Of a stretch of 64,000 nucleotides of DNA, positions 41,900 through 50,343 are shown piece after piece. The DNA comes from CAZYBU01 sp964645775 (lineage in GTDB: Bacteria > Spirochaetota > UBA4802 > UBA5550), in NCBI GenBank assembly GCA_964645775.1, contig CAZYBU010000002.1:102021-166020 (forward strand), read 5' to 3'. The notes under the pieces were generated by a model. It saw only the letters and a program-made list of their open reading frames with translations, did no database searches and was not told where the DNA came from. A program made the translations under genes and the position numbers. How positions within the stretch are numbered: the first letter of the stretch is position 1; each line of letters opens with the position of its first letter.

Positions 41900-42889
41900 C
41901 TATTTTTTTCTTTTTATTTGAAGCCGGTTCATGGTCTCACCGGAGGGTCTTATCTCTTCGGCGGGAGTCTCCTTCTCGACGCTGTGGGTAGGGGCAAGGG
42001 CCCTTTCGATCCGGCGCTGGGTAGCCTCGTTCGCCCTGTAGCGGATAACCGGTCGGTCTCCCTCCCTGTCCAGGCGGATATCCCTGGCCCCTTCCTTTTC
42101 GAGAACCTGTTCGAGACGTTCTCTGTCACTCCGGGCCGTGATTTCCTCATCGCCCCTTCTCTCCCCGGCCTTCGAGTTACGATAAACGGCGGGGGCCCCT
42201 TGCCTGGCCTGAGAACTGTCTCTCCTGACTGATTCTACAGTGGAAACGATACGCACCTCATAGAGCTCCCATTTTTTATCCTGTCTCCCCTCATCCACGA
42301 TGGCTTCCGCCCTATCCCCGGCAGGCTTTTCCCGGGGACCTTCAGGTAGCCCGTCTCCTTCTTTCTTCGCGGAATAGATCTTTTCCCTTTTATCTTCATC
42401 AGACCTTCCCTCATCCGCCAGCTTCTCATCAGATATCTCTCCGCTTCTCTTTGGTGAAGGGAGCCGGTCCCCGGAAGGAGGCATATCCCTGGAAAGGGTC
42501 GGAATCCTCTCCACGCTCTCAGGCCCCGGCACCTGCTGCCAGTAATAAGGCTTCTCAATGAGGAAAAAGATAAGGACAGGAACAGCCAGGGCCAGGGCCG
42601 CCCCGGCACGGAGAAGGACCGTTCCCGGCAGGGTTAAGGATAGCCCGGGTAAGCGGAACCTCTTTCCCTTACGGTTTCGGATACGGCGCATGACCCGGTC
42701 AGGGAAATCACTTCGGGCCTCTATGGCGGGCATCTCATTCAGGCTATGGCGCACCTCCTCCTGGCGGGCGAACTCCTCCCGGCACCTGGAGCATTCTTCC
42801 AGGTGATCTTCCACTCTTTCCAGAAGGTCCCTCTCCAGGTCTCCCGAGAGGTATCCTTCAAGATGCTTTCTCACTTCCCTGCACTTCAA
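41900..42889 (-). CDS. Membrane anti-sigma factor with zinc-finger (zf-HC2-like) N-terminus
   Basis: 329 residues from a TTG start (42887-42889) that overlaps the sigma-factor TGA and has GGAGGAGG upstream. Residues 1-45 form the anti-sigma zinc domain (KCREVRKHLEGYLSGDL and HLEECSRCREEF with the HxxxCxxC pattern). One membrane helix lies at about 93-113 (AGAALALAVPVLIFFLIE). The periplasmic part is long (215 residues), charged and repetitive, and contains APAVYRNSKAGE. The VYRNS motif also occurs in the VWA protein. It would hold the ECF sigma factor at the membrane until a periplasmic signal releases it. Confidence 0.87.
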   Translation of the reverse strand: MKCREVRKHLEGYLSGDLERDLLERVEDHLEECSRCREEFARQEEVRHSLNEMPAIEARSDFPDRVMRRIRNRKGKRFRLPGLSLTLPGTVLLRAGAALALAVPVLIFFLIEKPYYWQQVPGPESVERIPTLSRDMPPSGDRLPSPKRSGEISDEKLADEGRSDEDKREKIYSAKKEGDGLPEGPREKPAGDRAEAIVDEGRQDKKWELYEVRIVSTVESVRRDSSQARQGAPAVYRNSKAGERRGDEEITARSDRERLEQVLEKEGARDIRLDREGDRPVIRYRANEATQRRIERALAPTHSVEKETPAEEIRPSGETMNRLQIKRKK

Positions 42890-43569
42890 GTCGATTCCTC
42901 CTCCAGGAGAGTTCGAAGCCTTTTGCGGGCCCGGTAGAGGGTGGACTTTACGGTACCCTCTGCCAGGCCCGTTATCTGTGATATCTCCCGGGTCGGTTTT
43001 CCTTCCATGTCGGAGAGGATGATACAGAGCCTTTCCCGGGAAGGGACCTTCTCCAGGGCAGCCTGGACCCTCTGTTCCTCCTGGCTCCTCTCGAATACCC
43101 TTTCGGGCCGTTCGTCCTCCCGGGCGGAAAGGCCCCTCCCCTCTCCGGGATTATCCCAGGATTGATTCGACCTTGCCCGCCTGTGGGAAGCGGACCGGAG
43201 GTGGTCGCGACAGTAATTGACACTCACCCTGTAGAGCCAGGTGGAGAAGGATGAGCGGTAGCGGAAGGAGCCTATACGGTCATGGATACGTATGAATATC
43301 TCCTGGGCGCAGTCATCCGCCTCGTCATAGTCACCCAGGTACCTGTAGGCCAGCTGCATGATCCGGTCCGCGTATCTCAATATAATCATCCTGAAGGCCT
43401 CCTGGTCCCCTTCCAGGAATCTTTTGACAAGCGTCTCGTCATTGGTCAGGGCGAGGGGGTTATCCCTTTCTCTCTTTAGACGTGAAATCAGGGAAAGCAG
43501 TTCTGCAAAAATTTGGGGCAGGATGGGGATTCCTGCAGAAAGAGAAATATTTTTATAAATGATAGACAT
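42886..43569 (-). CDS. ECF-type sigma-70 family RNA polymerase sigma factor
   Basis: 227 residues. Region 2 (residues ~45-115) is clear: DETLVKRFLEGDQEAF, YRYLGDYDEADDCAQEIFIR and SSFSTWLYRVSVNYCRDHLR. Region 4 (about 160-225) includes KVPSRERLCIILSDMEG and EISQITGLAEGTVKSTLYRA. There is a 40-residue N-terminal stretch before region 2 and the ATG lacks a good ribosome site, so the start is uncertain. The stop overlaps the anti-sigma TTG start. An ECF sigma with its cognate membrane anti-sigma typically controls an envelope-stress or surface regulon and its own operon. Confidence 0.92.
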   Translation of the reverse strand: MSIIYKNISLSAGIPILPQIFAELLSLISRLKRERDNPLALTNDETLVKRFLEGDQEAFRMIILRYADRIMQLAYRYLGDYDEADDCAQEIFIRIHDRIGSFRYRSSFSTWLYRVSVNYCRDHLRSASHRRARSNQSWDNPGEGRGLSAREDERPERVFERSQEEQRVQAALEKVPSRERLCIILSDMEGKPTREISQITGLAEGTVKSTLYRARKRLRTLLEEEST

Positions 43570-43781
43570 CAGATAGTAACATGCAGCCCATAGCCAGAAA
43601 GAGTATGAGCATAAAAGGGGAGAACCCTGTCTCTCTCTTTCTACCGGTAGGCCATTGCTCCCCGTTATGTCTCTTTATAGAACAATACCTTTACAGCCAC
43701 AGTCATGACGGCCGGCAGGTGTGAACAGTATGGACAGGGAGGCAAAAAGTCAAAGGGTTTTATTAGAAACAGAAAGAGCAC

Positions 43782-43814
43782 AAAAAAAACCCGGGCGGGA
43801 AAATCCCCCCGGGA
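43782..43814 (-). terminator. Intrinsic terminator of the YtfJ-like gene
   Basis: On the minus strand a GC-rich stem (CCCGGG arms with GGGA/TCCC inside) is followed by eight Ts, starting about 28 bases after the stop codon. The remaining 43570-43781 holds no recognisable feature. Confidence 0.85.
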
Positions 43815-43841
43815 TATGATCTATGTTCCGGATGATGAGGG

Positions 43842-44393
43842 TTATCTTGCGATCCGATCAAGAAGGTCGATGACCTCAGGTATCTTTGCCCGTGCCCCGG
43901 CCTGGCTGGTAAAGCGTGTAGCATATTTAAGTTTTCTATCTTTACCGATGATCAGCACTACACAGGTATCATCGCAGTTACCCAGTCCCCAGGCGGTCTT
44001 CAGTTTATGCTCCTTGTCCATCAGCATGGTCGATTTGTACCTTTTCACCTTACCCTTTAAAACAAGGCGAATAGCAAAGTCCGGTATTCCCCTGGAATCT
44101 TTAGCGTTTGCAATACCGATACCGACATATTTATCCTTCGAGTAATTCTTTGCTTTAATGGCATCAGCCAGGGGGTCACCAATATCCGAGGTATTGGCAT
44201 CATTATAAAAGATGGAAATGACCCGGGTACCGAAATAAGGTATGGTTGAAGGTTTACCGTCAACATTGGTCAGGGTGACATTGGCAAGTTCTGTCCCTAC
44301 CGCCGCAGCTTCCAGTTTTTTATCTCCCGGTATAGTCAGTATCAGAACCCCCAGCAGAATACCTGGTAAAACAAATCTTGAGAAACTATTCAT
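43842..44393 (-). CDS. Exported YtfJ-like thioredoxin-fold protein
   Basis: 183 residues with a signal peptide (RFVLPGILLGVLILTIPG). The mature part has a thioredoxin-like plan: GTELANVTLTNVDGKP, TRVISIFYNDANTSD, YVGIGIANAKDSRGIPDFAI, MLMDKEHKLKTAWGLGNCDD and VVLIIGKDRKLKYATRFTSQ. It lacks a CxxC redox pair; only one Cys pair (NCDDTC) is present, later in the chain. It resembles periplasmic YtfJ-type proteins of unknown role. The ribosome site is GGGGAGG. Its promoter region contains the 30-base palindrome at 44483-44512. Confidence 0.65.
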   Translation of the reverse strand: MNSFSRFVLPGILLGVLILTIPGDKKLEAAAVGTELANVTLTNVDGKPSTIPYFGTRVISIFYNDANTSDIGDPLADAIKAKNYSKDKYVGIGIANAKDSRGIPDFAIRLVLKGKVKRYKSTMLMDKEHKLKTAWGLGNCDDTCVVLIIGKDRKLKYATRFTSQAGARAKIPEVIDLLDRIAR

Positions 44394-44482
44394 GTCTTCC
44401 TCCCCTTCTGTTCTTTATGAAACCTGGATGTATGCAGGTTCCCGATAAAATGTAATGTTGTTAAAAACATGGTATCATAATA

Positions 44483-44512
44483 AAATATTGATTGATTTGT
44501 CAATCAATATTT
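44483..44512. promoter_or_regulatory. Perfect 13-bp-arm palindrome, likely operator
   Basis: AAATATTGATTGA (44483-44495), spacer TTTG, then its exact complement (44500-44512). The core TGATTGA-N4-TCAATCA recurs at 48255-48272 in front of the MCP gene. The layout suits a dimeric repressor and lies between divergent genes (YtfJ-like and the phosphatase). Confidence 0.6.
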
Positions 44513-44628
44513 GTCATACTGTCTCATAATCAGGAGAGAATACTGAAGAGGTAAACTATCATGGGGTAACATCAACAGCAGAGAACCTTTTTCAATCCCT
44601 GGCAAAAAAGGTATCCCTTACATTCGCC

Positions 44629-46356
44629 GTGGCCCTGTTCTCTCTGGCATCCGCCTGGGTTGCCGCTTTTTACGCCTTTACCTTCCTCTATTTCGCCATC
44701 AGCTTTGAATGGGAAACAGCCCTTTTCGTGATAGTCGTTCTCCTGGTGGGTCTGGTAGTTGCTTCCTTTACCCACGCCCTTCATTTTGGGTTATTCCACA
44801 AAGCCGGTTTCGCCGGATTTTCCGCAACCATCAGGGATATCAATGACTACTTTTCAGGCAACCGCACGGTTATGCCCTCCCGGGTTTTCCTGGCCATGGA
44901 GAGACTTCCACGTATCAACTTCATCTCTTCTCTGCTCTACTCCCTCTCCCTGGCGCTTGTGACCATCATCCTCTATTTTATGCGAACCGGTGCCATTGAA
45001 GACATCATCCTCTTTGCACTGGCGGGAGTCATCGCCTGCCTTATCTACGCCTACAGCGCCTATGCCATCTCCGAGTACTTCATCGGACCTGTAAAGACCT
45101 CCATTGCCCACGGTCTTTATCTGGAGGACGACCGGTTGCCCCGTACAGGTATGCTGACCATCGGATCGAAGATGCTGCCGGTCATCATTCTGGTCTTTTC
45201 CAGTATGATCCTCCTCACCCTCATGCTGCGAAGAACGGATGATATCATGGACCACTTTGTCTTTATCCTCTACTCCATGTTCACCATCGGGTCTCTTATC
45301 ATCATCCTGGTTTATTCCCTGAGGCTTGACCTGAGAAGGATTAACATATCAACGACCTCTCTTGCGGAAGGAGAGGAAGGCCTCTATTTTCCCATTTTTC
45401 GGACCCGGGAATTCTCGAGTTTTGCCCACCACTATAACCGGACCGCAAGGGAGATCAGATCTCTCCGCACGGAACTGGAGGAGAAGGTGCGAATCCGCAC
45501 CGGGGAACTGAGCCAGGCCAACGACAAGCTGACGGCCACCCTCAATGTCATGGAAGCCATGAACGATGACCTGGTACAGGCGAACCGGGAACTGAAAGAG
45601 GCCCAGGAGATGGCCCGGCGCGACATGAGGATGGCCACAAGCCTCCAGGAGTCACTCTTTCCCCTCACTCCTCCAAATCTCCGGGGATGGGACCTCTCTT
45701 TCACCTTCAGGCCCATGTCCGGGGTTTCCGGAGACATGTACGACTTTTACATCGATGGGGACCGGCTGGAAGGAGTTGTGCTCTTCGACGTTTCAGGCCA
45801 CGGTATCGCCTCAGGCCTTGTGACCATGATCGCCCGTACCATCATGAGAGAAAAGTTCGAAGAGGGAAGGGACAGAAAACTTTCAGAGATAGTAAAGGAC
45901 TTCAACCAGGCCCTAACCCGTGAAATCGGTGAGGTCGATTACTATCTCACCGGCCTTGTTCTCAGGATAAAGGGATCCCGGGTGGAGTACATAAACGCGG
46001 CTCATCCTGACATTCTTCACAAGCGAGGAAACACGATCCGCAAAATACATCCCGGTGACGAGGATTTTCGCGGTTTCATGCTGGGTGGAGAAGGGATGGA
46101 AGGGGAATACAGGGTCCTGAAATTTGACCTGGAGGCGGAAGACGCCCTCCTGCTTTACACAGACTGCCTTACGGAATCAAAAAACGAGGCGGGCGAGGAA
46201 TACGGCGAATCCAGGCTTATCCGATGCATGAAGAAATGTCCGGCAGGCACGGCTTCCCATATGCTGGAAGAAATAATGGAAGACTTTTACCGTTTCTGCC
46301 CGGAGAAGTCCATCTCCGATGACCTGACCGCCATTATGATCAGAAAATCCGCCTGA
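44629..46356 (+). CDS. Membrane SpoIIE/PP2C-type protein phosphatase
   Basis: 575 residues from a GTG start. About six membrane helices (1-235), a coiled coil (RTELEEKVRIRTGELSQAND), then a PP2C/SpoIIE domain from ~345: TFRPMSGVSGDMYDFY, LFDVSGHGIASGLV and ISDDLTAIMI carry the metal-binding aspartates. Such enzymes dephosphorylate anti-sigma-factor antagonists. The start is doubtful: a good ribosome site (AAGAGG) precedes ATGGGGTAA at 44561, in another frame. One additional G would fuse this ATG in frame to codons for VTSTAENLFQSLAKKVSLTF and the present protein. The GTG lacks a ribosome site. Confidence 0.85.
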   Translation: MALFSLASAWVAAFYAFTFLYFAISFEWETALFVIVVLLVGLVVASFTHALHFGLFHKAGFAGFSATIRDINDYFSGNRTVMPSRVFLAMERLPRINFISSLLYSLSLALVTIILYFMRTGAIEDIILFALAGVIACLIYAYSAYAISEYFIGPVKTSIAHGLYLEDDRLPRTGMLTIGSKMLPVIILVFSSMILLTLMLRRTDDIMDHFVFILYSMFTIGSLIIILVYSLRLDLRRINISTTSLAEGEEGLYFPIFRTREFSSFAHHYNRTAREIRSLRTELEEKVRIRTGELSQANDKLTATLNVMEAMNDDLVQANRELKEAQEMARRDMRMATSLQESLFPLTPPNLRGWDLSFTFRPMSGVSGDMYDFYIDGDRLEGVVLFDVSGHGIASGLVTMIARTIMREKFEEGRDRKLSEIVKDFNQALTREIGEVDYYLTGLVLRIKGSRVEYINAAHPDILHKRGNTIRKIHPGDEDFRGFMLGGEGMEGEYRVLKFDLEAEDALLLYTDCLTESKNEAGEEYGESRLIRCMKKCPAGTASHMLEEIMEDFYRFCPEKSISDDLTAIMIRKSA

Positions 46357-46361
46357 GGAAA

Positions 46362-48185
46362 TCAGTTCTCCCTGACCCGGAAGAAGGAGACAAAACCGGT
46401 AAGCCCCCGGGACCTCCCGGAAAGGTCACCGGCCAGGTTACTGACCTTAGAACTGCTGGACGTGATATGCTGAACAAGTTCCGTTATGCGATTCACGGCC
46501 TCCAGGAACTCCCTGTGTGTCCGTGACTGTTCCCTGGTTGCTTCCAGGTTCTCCCGGCTCAGCTGCCGTAGATGCTGGAAATGGTCCTTTACCCGTATGT
46601 TAAGTTCTGTCTGGGTCCCGGCGTCATCGTAGATCTTTTTCATGATCTCCGAGGTGCTGTGGACATAGTCCCGTATCTCACGGAAGGCGTCAGATGTCTT
46701 CTCCATGTGTTCCGTCCCGTAGGAGATATACTCCATGGTCTCCTCTATTCTGCGGGAAATATCATCGGCGTTTTTCTGGGTCATCTCTGCCAGCTTGGAT
46801 ATTTCCTCGGCCACCACGCTGAAGCCACGGCCATGTTCCCCGGCCCGGGCGGCCTCGATGGATGCGTTCAGAGACAGGAGGTTGACCTGATCGGCCACCT
46901 CCTTGATGACTGATATGGCCTCGTTTATGGTCCCCGTGCTCTGACGGATATTATTAATCTTTTCCAGGGTCTCCTGCAATATTTTCTCCCCTTCCCCTGT
47001 ACGGTCAACGGAACGATCCGTCAGTTCCGAGGCACTTTCAATATCTCTTGCAATGGTACCGATCATGGCGCTCAGGGCATCGTACTGTTCTATGACCTCC
47101 TCGGTCCTGGCCCGGAACTCACCCGTGTTGTCAGCCACAAGGTCGGAACTGGCACCCAGTTCCTCGAGGCCGGCGGACATCTCCTCAACGGAAGAGGCAA
47201 CATCACCGGTATTATCCGCAAGGGAGGTGGCGTTATCCTTCAAATCGTCCGCGTCCCCCTTCAGGCGGTTAGACTCCACCTTGATCTTGGAGACGGCCTC
47301 TTTCAGATTACGGGCGATACTCTCCACGCCCATTCCCATAACGGCGATCTCGTCACAGGTAACTACGGGAATAGTCACCTCCAGGTCTCCCCTTGAAAGG
47401 TGTTTCATCCTCTCTTCAGTTATACGGAGCATGGCGCGAAGGGACCCGCGCAGTGTATAGATGATATAGACCAGGTAAACGATCACCAGCACAAGGAAGA
47501 TGCCGATATCCCTGTACATGTTTTCAATTACAAGTATACCGGTATGCATTTCATAAATAATAAGACTCAGAACCGCCAGGGGATACCATACCACGCTGAA
47601 GATGGAGAGGCCGATCTTTTTCATGAGGGAAAAGGGGCGAATCGATATGGACTCAACGGATGAGAGATTCGGCATTTTCAGGATAGTGGCGATGTCACGT
47701 TCCGTGATAAAATAGGCGTAGGCATACCCCGAGGGAAGGGTCACGGTAAGTGCGATGACCTGGATGACGTAATGAAGAGGCTCAAGATGGATGATGAGGG
47801 CAACCACGATCGTGGCGATGAGGATGGCAAAAAACCATCTTCTCATAATGGAGAAGGCCTCCTTTCTCGGTTCAACCAGGAGCTTCTCCTTGATGGTTTT
47901 CAAATCCCGGTTACTTAACTCCGGATCTGATATTTTCCTTAGAAGGGGCGCGAGTCGAAGATAATTCAGCAGGATACTGGCAGGTGTTACCAGGGCCGCG
48001 GCGATCAGTATACCGATGACAAGGGCCGTGAGGCGTTCCCCCCTGTAGTTACCGCAGAGTACAATGACATAGGCGGCCAGGGGAACACCCAGTATGTAGG
48101 AGGCCAGTTCCTGCTTAATGGTCAGGCGAAAAAAGAACCCGGCAGGATGAATCACAGGATTTACTGTTTTTTCAGATGTTTCCAC
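46362..48185 (-). CDS. Methyl-accepting chemotaxis protein with multi-pass membrane N-terminus
   Basis: 607 residues from a GTG start with GAGGAGG four bases upstream. Instead of the usual periplasmic ligand domain it has about six membrane helices in residues 25-250 (YILGVPLAAYVIVLCG, FFAILIATIVVALIIHL and others). A HAMP domain follows (ITEERMKHLSRGDLEVTIPV), then a cytoplasmic signalling domain with the hairpin tip VNLLSLNASIEAARAGEHGR and GFSVVAEEISKLAE. It would sense membrane-related or intracellular cues and signal to CheA. It is convergent with the phosphatase gene (five bases between stops). Its upstream region holds the TGATTGA palindrome. Confidence 0.93.
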   Translation of the reverse strand: METSEKTVNPVIHPAGFFFRLTIKQELASYILGVPLAAYVIVLCGNYRGERLTALVIGILIAAALVTPASILLNYLRLAPLLRKISDPELSNRDLKTIKEKLLVEPRKEAFSIMRRWFFAILIATIVVALIIHLEPLHYVIQVIALTVTLPSGYAYAYFITERDIATILKMPNLSSVESISIRPFSLMKKIGLSIFSVVWYPLAVLSLIIYEMHTGILVIENMYRDIGIFLVLVIVYLVYIIYTLRGSLRAMLRITEERMKHLSRGDLEVTIPVVTCDEIAVMGMGVESIARNLKEAVSKIKVESNRLKGDADDLKDNATSLADNTGDVASSVEEMSAGLEELGASSDLVADNTGEFRARTEEVIEQYDALSAMIGTIARDIESASELTDRSVDRTGEGEKILQETLEKINNIRQSTGTINEAISVIKEVADQVNLLSLNASIEAARAGEHGRGFSVVAEEISKLAEMTQKNADDISRRIEETMEYISYGTEHMEKTSDAFREIRDYVHSTSEIMKKIYDDAGTQTELNIRVKDHFQHLRQLSRENLEATREQSRTHREFLEAVNRITELVQHITSSSSKVSNLAGDLSGRSRGLTGFVSFFRVREN

Positions 48186-48254
48186 TTTGCCTCCTCACAG
48201 GACAGTTACGAGGCACCCGATTGTATCTCAGCTAAGAGTAAGAATACAGGGAAT

Positions 48255-48272
48255 TGATTGAATAGTCAATCA
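48255..48272. promoter_or_regulatory. Palindrome TGATTGA-N4-TCAATCA upstream of the MCP gene
   Basis: Arms 48255-48261 and 48266-48272 with spacer ATAG. Arms and spacer length are the same as in the core of the 44483-44512 palindrome. It lies 70 bases upstream of the MCP start, in its likely promoter. Confidence 0.5.
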
Positions 48273-48346
48273 TATTTTCACATAAATTTTCATTTACACA
48301 CCAACGATAGCTGTTCATTATTGGAGTGGCCCGTGATCTATCTGTT

Positions 48347-49147
48347 CTATTTTCCCGTAAACCCCGGCTTCCTCTTCTCCAGGAAAGAACGTACAGCCTC
48401 TTTATGGTCCTCCGTGCGGCTGGCCTGGTACTGGTAGGTGGTGGCCATGTTGAAGGTCGACTCCAAAGGCATCTCGCTGAATTCATTAATGGCCCTCTTC
48501 ATGATACCGACCGAGGCCGGCCCCCTTGCCAGTTTACGAGCCAGCTTCTCCGCCTCGGCCCTGAGTTCCGCCGCGGGCACCACCTGTTCCACCAGTCCAA
48601 TGCGGAGGGCCTCCTCGGCCGGAACCAGTTTACCGGTAAAACAGAGGTACTTGGCCATGCCGGGCCCCACAATCCGGGGAAGCATACACATACCGGTCTC
48701 CGGCACCAGGCCCATCTTCACGAAGAACTCTCCCATCTGGGCCGTGTCCCCGGCTATACGGATGTCGCACATTAGGGCCAGTTCCATGCCGGCCCCCAGG
48801 GCGAAACCCTGGATGGCCGCGATGGTCGGCTTGTCCACCTGGTAGACATCCCGGTAGAGGCGGGCCAACGGCTCGAAGTAGGCCCGGAACTCCGTGACAT
48901 CCATGTTTTGAAGAGGCTCGATGTCCTCCTGGACGTCCCCTCCCGCGGAGAAGTGGTCCCCCTCCCCGGCGATAACAATGGCCCGGACGGATTCATCCTC
49001 CATGACGGTGGTAAAGGCCTCCCTGAGGCTGTCGAAGAGGTCCGGCCCCAGGGCGTTCATCTTCTCCGGACGGTTAAGGATGACCGTGGCGGCGCCCTCA
49101 TTCTTCTCGATTATGCAGCTTCCAATGGTTGTCTTCTCATCCGACAT
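48347..49147 (-). CDS. Enoyl-CoA hydratase
   Basis: 266 residues, usual crotonase length. It hydrates trans-2-enoyl-CoA in beta-oxidation. Key stretches: AIVIAGEGDHFSAGGDV (oxyanion hole), GFALGAGMELALMCDIRIAG (second oxyanion-hole glycine), and MGEFFVKMGLVPETG, which carries the acidic catalytic positions. The C-terminal helices end RSFLEKRKPGF. It is the last gene of the five-gene fatty-acid operon, 12 bases after the thiolase. Confidence 0.92.
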   Translation of the reverse strand: MSDEKTTIGSCIIEKNEGAATVILNRPEKMNALGPDLFDSLREAFTTVMEDESVRAIVIAGEGDHFSAGGDVQEDIEPLQNMDVTEFRAYFEPLARLYRDVYQVDKPTIAAIQGFALGAGMELALMCDIRIAGDTAQMGEFFVKMGLVPETGMCMLPRIVGPGMAKYLCFTGKLVPAEEALRIGLVEQVVPAAELRAEAEKLARKLARGPASVGIMKRAINEFSEMPLESTFNMATTYQYQASRTEDHKEAVRSFLEKRKPGFTGK

Positions 49148-49159
49148 CTCTATACCCCT

Positions 49160-50332
49160 TTATACCGCCTCGAATATGGTAGCCGGCGCCTGCCCTCCCC
49201 CGGTGCAGAGGGTGACAAGTGCGTATTTGCCTTTTCTTCGTATCAGCTCATGTATGGCCGTGACACTGAGCCTGCTTCCGGAGTTACCTACCGGATGGCC
49301 CAGGGCCATGGCGCCGCCGTTGACGTTCAGTTTGTTTCTGTCAGCCTTCAGTTCCTTTGCCCAGGCCAGGGGAATGGGAGCGAAAGCCTCGTTCACCTCG
49401 AAGATGTCGATATCATCCATCGTTAGGCCGGCCCGGTCCAGAATCTTCTTCGTGGCCGGTATGGGACCGGTCAGCATGAGCCTGGGATCGGAACCGACCA
49501 CGCTGTTGGCCACGATCCTTGCCAGGGGTTTGGCCCCCTGCTCCTTGACCTTCTCCTCGCTCATGAGGACCAGGGCCGAGGAACCGTCCGTTATGGTGCT
49601 GGATAGGCCGGCGGTCAGCCATTCCGTGCCGTCGATGACCTTCAGCTCCTCCAGGGACTCCTTCGTGGTCTCGGGCCGGATGGTCTCGTCCGTCTCCCGG
49701 GTGATCTCGTTACCTTCTTTATCCAGGCCTTTCATCGGTATGATTTCGTTCGTAAAGTAACCTTCGGTTGTCGCGCGATGGGCCTTCCGGTGGCTCTCCA
49801 CGGCAAACTCCTGGCATTCATCTTTCGTGATACCCCACTGGTTGGCGATTAACTGGGCCGACACGATCTGGTTCGGCATGCCGTACCGTTCCAGGTAGTT
49901 TTGCGTTACGGGATTCCCCATCGGTTGCCCGTCGTAGAGTGTCCCGTTCATGTCGGACATGATGGTATACTTTGTCATCATCTCGCATCCGCCGGCTATG
50001 ACGATATCCATCATACCGCTGGCTATGGCCGCGTACCCGGTCTGGATGGCCGAAAGACTGCTCCCGCACTGGCGGTTCAGAGAGATACCGGGAACGGTCT
50101 CCGGAAAACCGGCCTCAAGTAGGCCCATGCGGGCCAGGGTAAAGCCCTGCTCTCCCATCTGGTAGACAGTCCCCACCAGGACATCGTCCAGCAGGGCCGG
50201 GTCCAGGTCGGCGCGGGATACCGCTTCCTTCAGGGAGGCGGCCAGCAAAGCCGGGACCTTCCATTCCCTGAGAAACCCCTTCCGCTTACCGACTGGTGTC
50301 CTGACCGCGCTGACTACGTACACATCTTTCAT
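49160..50332 (-). CDS. Thiolase (acetyl-CoA acetyltransferase type)
   Basis: 390 residues. Catalytic residues are complete: nucleophile Cys in NRQCGSSLSAIQ, His in MALGHPVGNSGSR and second Cys in LVTLCTGGGQAP. EVNEAFAPIPLAWAKEL is also typical. It releases acetyl-CoA from 3-oxoacyl-CoA, or makes acetoacetyl-CoA in reverse. The ribosome site is AGGAGG. The operon holds two different thiolases; this one looks like the short-chain (biosynthetic/degradative type II) form. Confidence 0.94.
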   Translation of the reverse strand: MKDVYVVSAVRTPVGKRKGFLREWKVPALLAASLKEAVSRADLDPALLDDVLVGTVYQMGEQGFTLARMGLLEAGFPETVPGISLNRQCGSSLSAIQTGYAAIASGMMDIVIAGGCEMMTKYTIMSDMNGTLYDGQPMGNPVTQNYLERYGMPNQIVSAQLIANQWGITKDECQEFAVESHRKAHRATTEGYFTNEIIPMKGLDKEGNEITRETDETIRPETTKESLEELKVIDGTEWLTAGLSSTITDGSSALVLMSEEKVKEQGAKPLARIVANSVVGSDPRLMLTGPIPATKKILDRAGLTMDDIDIFEVNEAFAPIPLAWAKELKADRNKLNVNGGAMALGHPVGNSGSRLSVTAIHELIRRKGKYALVTLCTGGGQAPATIFEAV

Positions 50333-50343
50333 GATTATTCCTC

